Program-made: the position numbers and the translations under genes
The notes under the pieces: generated by a model
Told to the model about the DNA's origin: nothing
Seen by the model: only the letters and a program-made list of their open reading frames with translations
Database searches by the model: none
In this document: piece by piece, positions 44,076 to 48,265 of the stretch
How positions within the stretch are numbered: the first letter of the stretch is position 1
How the letters are laid out: each line of letters starts with the position of its first letter
NCBI GenBank assembly: GCA_029243605.1
Contig: JAQWRT010000085.1
Span: 1 to 48,265 of the forward strand
From: Myxococcota bacterium
GTDB lineage: Bacteria > Myxococcota_A > UBA9160 > UBA4427
Length of the DNA stretch: 48,265 nucleotides
Direction of reading: 5' to 3'

Positions 44076-46907
44076 ATGATTGAACTCATCATCGACGGGG
44101 TTCCCGTGGAGGTCGCCGAGGGCACAACCCTGCTCGAGGCCGCCCAATCCGTGGGTATTGAAATCCCCGTGCTCTGCCATGACCCCGGGCTCAAACCCGC
44201 CGGCGTCTGCCGACTCTGCGCCGTCGACGTGGGCGAGCGAACCCTGGCGGCTGCGTGCGTGCGCGCGTGCGAAGCGGGGATGGAAGTGAAGACCGCGACC
44301 GACGAGGTCGAGAACCACCGAGGGAATCTAATCGACTTGCTGATGTCCGATCAGCCCGAGCCCGAGGGCGACGCCAGGGAGCGCGCCCTGGGCAACAACG
44401 CGCTCTTCGCCCTGGCCCGGCGCTACGACGCTTGGGGCCAGGGGTTTCCTAAGGATGTCCGGGAGAAAACCGATTCCAGTTCGCCGGTGATCGCCGTGGA
44501 CCACGCGGCCTGCATCCTCTGCGACCGCTGTATTCGCGCCTGCAACGATATCCAGGGCAACGATGTCATCGGCCGCACGGGCAAGGGCCACGAGGCCCGG
44601 ATCGGATTCGATCTCGATATCGGCATGGGAGCGAGCACCTGCGTCGCGTGCGGGGAGTGCGCAGCGGCCTGCCCCACCGGCGCACTCGTCGATCGGCCCA
44701 TCGATTTGCCCCTCTTGGCGAACCGCCCGGTGGAGAAGGTCGACACGGTATGCCCGTATTGCGGGGTGGGCTGTGCCCTCACCTACCACGTGGATCGTGG
44801 CAACAACAAGATCGTGATGGCCGAAGGCCGAGAGAGCCCGGGCAACCAGGCCCGCCTCTGTGTGAAGGGCCGCTACGGCTGGGATTACGCACAGCATGCT
44901 CAGCGTCTGACCCGCCCACTGATCCGGCGCGACTCAGCCTATCCGAAAGGTCCGATTTCTCCAGAACTCCGAGGCGAGCACGATGGCCGCCGCAAACCCG
45001 GTGGGCTGGTCGACTACGACAAGGTCATGCCCTCCTTCCGGGAGGCCAGCTGGGACGAAGCCCTCGACCTGATAGCCAGCAATCTCTCGGGCATTCGGAG
45101 CGAACACGGAAACGATGCCCTCGCGGGGTTCGGCAGCGCCAAGTGCTCCAACGAGGATGCCTACCTCTTCCAAAAATGGATCCGCGCAGGTTGGGGAACC
45201 AATAACGTCGATCACTGCACCCGGCTCTGCCACGCTTCCAGCGTAGCCGCCCTCCTCGAGGGCATCGGGAGCGGCGCCGTGACCACCACATACGGCGACG
45301 CCGTGAATGCCGGCGCCATCCTGGTCACGGGATCCAACGCGACGGCCAACCATCCCGTGGCGGCTACTTTCTTCAAGCAGGCCCAAAGAGCCGGAACAAA
45401 GATGATCGTAGTCGATCCTCGGCGCAGCCAGATCGCCGACCTGGCCGACCATTTCTGCCGGGTCAAGCCGGGAACCGACGTGGCCTTCTACAACGCAATG
45501 ATGCATGTCATTATCGCCGAAGAACTGGTCGACCAGGCCTATATCGACGAGCACACCGAGAACTTTGCAGACCTGGTCGAAATGGTCGCCCCCTACTCAC
45601 CCGAGCAAGCCGCCAAGATTTGTGGCATCGAGCCCGATGCCCTGCGTGAAGTGGCCCGCGTCTTCGCCCAGGCCGACGGCGCGATCATCTATTGGGGAAT
45701 GGGTATCTCCCAACACGTCTACGGAACCAATAATGCTCGCTGCCTGATCGCCCTGGCACTGATGACCGGAAATATCGGAAAAGAAGGCGCCGGGCTCCAC
45801 CCTCTGCGCGGCCAGAATAATGTCCAGGGAGCCAGCGATTCCGGACTCGTCCCCATGGTCTACCCCGACTACCAACCCGTCCATAGCGAAAAGGTCCGCA
45901 AAAAATTTGAGCAGGCCTGGGGTACCGAGCTTTCTCCCGAGCCCGGCCTTACCGTTGTCGAAATCATGCACGCCGCCCTATCGCGGGATGTCCGGGGGAT
46001 GTTCATCCTCGGAGAAAACCCCTTTCTCTCCGACCCCAACGTCAACAAGGTCCGCAAGGCGCTTTCGGCTCTCGACTTCCTTGCCGTACAGGACATCTTT
46101 CTCACCGAGACCGCCGAGTTCGCCGACGTAATCCTCCCAGCGAGTTCCTATATGGAGAAGCTTGGGACATACACGAACACGGACCGGCGGGTGCAGGTGG
46201 GGCGGCCGGTCCTTGACCTTCCGGGTGATGCGCGACCCGATTGGGAAATCATCTGCGACCTTTCGAACCGAATGGGATATCCCATGAATTACGAATCTCC
46301 CGAAGCCGTCTTTGCGGAATTCGCCGGTCTGACCCACTCGTATTCAACGCTTAATTACGAAAATCTCGGGCCCACCGGCAAGCTCTGGCCCAACCCCGAC
46401 CCCGCCGAGAGCGATGGTCCAAAGGTCCTCTTTGGCGAGGGCTTCCCCACCGCCAACGGGCGGGCCAAATTCGTGCCCACCGAGTGGACCGCGAGCAGTG
46501 AGCTCCCCGACGACGATTACCCCATGGTCCTCAATACCGGGCGCCTACTCGAGCACTGGCACACGGGATCCATGACTCGGCGGACCCGTGTTCTCGACCA
46601 GATCGAACCCGAGGCCTTCATGAGCATTCACCCCGACGATGCCAGAAGTCTTGGGATCAGCGAGGGCTCTCGGGTCATCGTGAGCAGTCGCCGGGGCAAT
46701 ATCGAACTCGCCGCGCGACTGAGTACCCGAGACAACCCGGGCGCGATCTTCATCCCGTTCCATTTCCGAGAGGCCTCGGCCAACCTCCTCACCCTCGATG
46801 AAGTCGACCCCCACGGCAAGATTCCCGGTTTCAAATTCTGCGCGGTCCGAGTCGAACTCGCCCCGGCGCAAACCGCCCAAGCGCCGGGAGCGCCAGAAAA
46901 CCATTAG
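44076..46907 (+). CDS. Formate dehydrogenase catalytic subunit (FdsA/FdhF-like)
   Basis: 943 residues, length as for soluble NAD-linked FdsA. ATG with AGGAGCAGGA upstream; the open frame upstream belongs to no gene. Order: N-terminal [2Fe-2S] domain (VLCHDPGLKPAGVCRLC), a His-Cys and two [4Fe-4S] ferredoxin-like sites (CILCDRCIRAC, CVACGECAAAC), then the [4Fe-4S] and bis-MGD catalytic domain (CPYCGVGC). The molybdenum ligand is Cys385 in RLCHASSV, not selenocysteine. C-terminal cofactor-binding domain has LNTGRLLEHWHTGSMTRRTR. It oxidises formate to CO2, or reduces CO2. No fdsC/fdhD (sulfurtransferase) or fdsD gene is visible in the window. Confidence 0.95.
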   Translation: MIELIIDGVPVEVAEGTTLLEAAQSVGIEIPVLCHDPGLKPAGVCRLCAVDVGERTLAAACVRACEAGMEVKTATDEVENHRGNLIDLLMSDQPEPEGDARERALGNNALFALARRYDAWGQGFPKDVREKTDSSSPVIAVDHAACILCDRCIRACNDIQGNDVIGRTGKGHEARIGFDLDIGMGASTCVACGECAAACPTGALVDRPIDLPLLANRPVEKVDTVCPYCGVGCALTYHVDRGNNKIVMAEGRESPGNQARLCVKGRYGWDYAQHAQRLTRPLIRRDSAYPKGPISPELRGEHDGRRKPGGLVDYDKVMPSFREASWDEALDLIASNLSGIRSEHGNDALAGFGSAKCSNEDAYLFQKWIRAGWGTNNVDHCTRLCHASSVAALLEGIGSGAVTTTYGDAVNAGAILVTGSNATANHPVAATFFKQAQRAGTKMIVVDPRRSQIADLADHFCRVKPGTDVAFYNAMMHVIIAEELVDQAYIDEHTENFADLVEMVAPYSPEQAAKICGIEPDALREVARVFAQADGAIIYWGMGISQHVYGTNNARCLIALALMTGNIGKEGAGLHPLRGQNNVQGASDSGLVPMVYPDYQPVHSEKVRKKFEQAWGTELSPEPGLTVVEIMHAALSRDVRGMFILGENPFLSDPNVNKVRKALSALDFLAVQDIFLTETAEFADVILPASSYMEKLGTYTNTDRRVQVGRPVLDLPGDARPDWEIICDLSNRMGYPMNYESPEAVFAEFAGLTHSYSTLNYENLGPTGKLWPNPDPAESDGPKVLFGEGFPTANGRAKFVPTEWTASSELPDDDYPMVLNTGRLLEHWHTGSMTRRTRVLDQIEPEAFMSIHPDDARSLGISEGSRVIVSSRRGNIELAARLSTRDNPGAIFIPFHFREASANLLTLDEVDPHGKIPGFKFCAVRVELAPAQTAQAPGAPENH

Positions 46908-46917
46908 CCTGGGCCGG

Positions 46918-48045
46918 CTACTCGACGGGGTCGATGAACCCCTTCAGTCCGCGTCGGCTATTCGGGCCCAGGAATATCTGCTCGAGAACCCCGACCCCCT
47001 CCTCGTCACCGCTGCGCGCCCGAACGACGTGTTGGACATGGAGATTGTCCAGAGCGTTATCGTCGGCCTCGTCGCATTTCCACGATTCCCCCGACATGGC
47101 GAGATCGCCCTTCCAGCGGCCGTGCCCCCACTGGGGATGCCCATAACCGATCCCCTTCATGCGAAAGCAGAGCAGGGGCTCGAGTTCGATCTCCTCTCGA
47201 CTGCCGTCGCTGTGATCCAGGACGAACTCGGCACGGCTGACCCGGCGGGTGCCGGGAACGAACTCGACTCGGTGCTCCAGGCCGGCGATGGGCCGGGCTC
47301 CCGGATCCTCCACCCCGGGCAGGTCGTCGGGGCTCGTGTAGGTGGGCATCACCATCCCATCCCAATGCCAGGCCTTGCCGAAATCGTTCTCGAAAAGACC
47401 GGCATGGGTGCAGCGATTTTCCCAGTGCAGGGGAGCCCAGAGGAAATAGACCTGGGGAATCTGGGTGGGCGGCGCTCCCGGGGGCGCCGGATCGCCTACC
47501 GGCCGAACTCCCCAAGAACGATCCTTGGTTCCATAAACGCGATCCTCGTCCCCGATGCTCAGTACCTGGCCGGCGTAGCGGATTTCGCCCCGCCAAAAAC
47601 CGAATTGATTGAAACGGGTTGCGTGCATTTGCATGGGCCGGTCGCGATCGGTGCGCTGATGCCCTTCCGCAAAACTGGCTGTTCGGGGAATCCAGTCGAG
47701 TTGACATGAAATCCCGCTCTCGTTGTCGTCGAGACTCACCCTCAAGAATTTCATCGGCTCGATGATGTCGATCCGAAAAGGCCCCACCTCGATCTCCGAG
47801 GGCTCCTCGGGCGCGCGACGGGAGGCATGGAAAGCGTACTGGACCCCATCACGAACGAGACTAAAGCCGCAATCCATGATGCCCAGGTTCGGATAGAGCG
47901 CTGCACCGATACCGAAATAAAAGTCGCCGTCCCCGGAATACCCGTTGAACCAGTAGCGATCGTAGGCGTGACGATCGGTGGTCGCCGGAATCCGGATCGG
48001 GTCGGTGGTTTGATGGATCGGATAATCGTCGAAGCGCGAGAGCAC
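46918..48045 (-). CDS. Conserved protein of unknown function, RFDDYPIHQT-type
   Basis: 375 residues from a GTG with a strong AAGGAAGGAG site seven bases upstream, preferred over an ATG ten codons earlier that lacks one. The start SRFDDYPIHQTTDPIRIP and DRYWFNGYSGDGDFYFGIGAALYPNLG recall an unnamed conserved family, possibly DUF7064-like, of beta-rich proteins that I can only loosely place; similarity to AttH/carotenoid-hydratase lipocalin-type folds is possible. No signal peptide, membrane segment or catalytic motif is evident. It is convergent with formate dehydrogenase, ten bases apart. A role in lipid or steroid metabolism would be guesswork. Confidence 0.75.
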   Translation of the reverse strand: MLSRFDDYPIHQTTDPIRIPATTDRHAYDRYWFNGYSGDGDFYFGIGAALYPNLGIMDCGFSLVRDGVQYAFHASRRAPEEPSEIEVGPFRIDIIEPMKFLRVSLDDNESGISCQLDWIPRTASFAEGHQRTDRDRPMQMHATRFNQFGFWRGEIRYAGQVLSIGDEDRVYGTKDRSWGVRPVGDPAPPGAPPTQIPQVYFLWAPLHWENRCTHAGLFENDFGKAWHWDGMVMPTYTSPDDLPGVEDPGARPIAGLEHRVEFVPGTRRVSRAEFVLDHSDGSREEIELEPLLCFRMKGIGYGHPQWGHGRWKGDLAMSGESWKCDEADDNALDNLHVQHVVRARSGDEEGVGVLEQIFLGPNSRRGLKGFIDPVE

Positions 48046-48265
48046 GGGCAGCTCCTTCCTTGAAGAGTGAAGCATCGTGGAAAACGTGGCGGATGCCGAA
48101 CTCAAAACCTCGCCACAGCGGCCCAGATCGGAGACCCGAGCAACTGAATGCTACCCCAACCCAAAGGGGCTGGGGCAATCCGTCGGGGCCAGGAAACCCA
48201 CTCGCACGGTTCCGCCCCGAGACCCGATTGATTCAGTTCGGCGCCCCGGGGTGCGAGGCGTGATA

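Noticed and set aside
45216..45233. Selenocysteine in the FdsA active site
   Set aside because: The codon at 45228 is TGC (Cys385), not TGA, so there is no selenocysteine insertion at the molybdenum ligand.

Overview
This 48 kb window is dense, GC-rich chromosomal DNA with no RNA gene, insertion sequence, CRISPR array or phage gene that I could recognise. The content is an outer-membrane beta-barrel protein, periplasmic and lipoprotein partners, acyl-CoA dehydrogenases, glutathione transferases, an F420-type LLM oxidoreductase, class III aminotransferases and a molybdenum formate dehydrogenase. This suggests an aerobic, metabolically versatile Gram-negative environmental bacterium. The mix resembles the former Deltaproteobacteria (Myxococcota or Binatota-like lineages), but that placement is inference from gene content, not from a marker phylogeny.

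Layout. 2-4961 (+): the 3' end of a thiolase, two acyl-CoA dehydrogenases, a Trm112/UPF0434-like protein and a DUF1329-type envelope protein. 5003-13039 (-): a very large DUF1302-type barrel protein (about 2160 residues) preceded by a beta-propeller lipoprotein. 13182-17116 (+): hisS, exonuclease III, a CPBP protease and an unknown membrane protein. 17107-20024 (-): acetoacetate-decarboxylase-family protein, ferric-reductase-like membrane protein and sulfatase, with a divergent AraC regulator. 21197-28175: three class III aminotransferases, a methylmalonate-semialdehyde dehydrogenase and an MTH1-like Nudix protein with a damaged Nudix box. 28284-33538 (-): a broken FKBP gene, then MAPEG protein, glycosyltransferase, nitroreductase, TauD-type dioxygenase, TetR regulator and VOC protein. 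33675-36465 (+): two glutathione transferases and an LLM flavoenzyme, ended by a strong bidirectional terminator. 36573-38919 (-): a pair of acyl-CoA dehydrogenases. 39176-46907: a NADH-dehydrogenase-like/SelD fusion divergent from a soluble formate dehydrogenase operon (FdsG-FdsB fusion, MobA, FdsA). 46918-48045 (-): a conserved protein of unknown function.

How the genes work together. The left part reads as uptake plus beta-oxidation of a hydrophobic compound. The barrel protein, DUF1329 protein and propeller lipoprotein could form an envelope route, and the thiolase and dehydrogenases would degrade the product. The middle suggests catabolism of amines or omega-amino acids to semialdehydes and then acyl-CoA. 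The right part supplies electrons from formate through a cysteine-ligated molybdenum enzyme, with its own cofactor gene, beside a selenophosphate synthetase. The most unusual object is the barrel protein, whose two barrel-like ends are separated by about 1300 cysteine-bearing residues.
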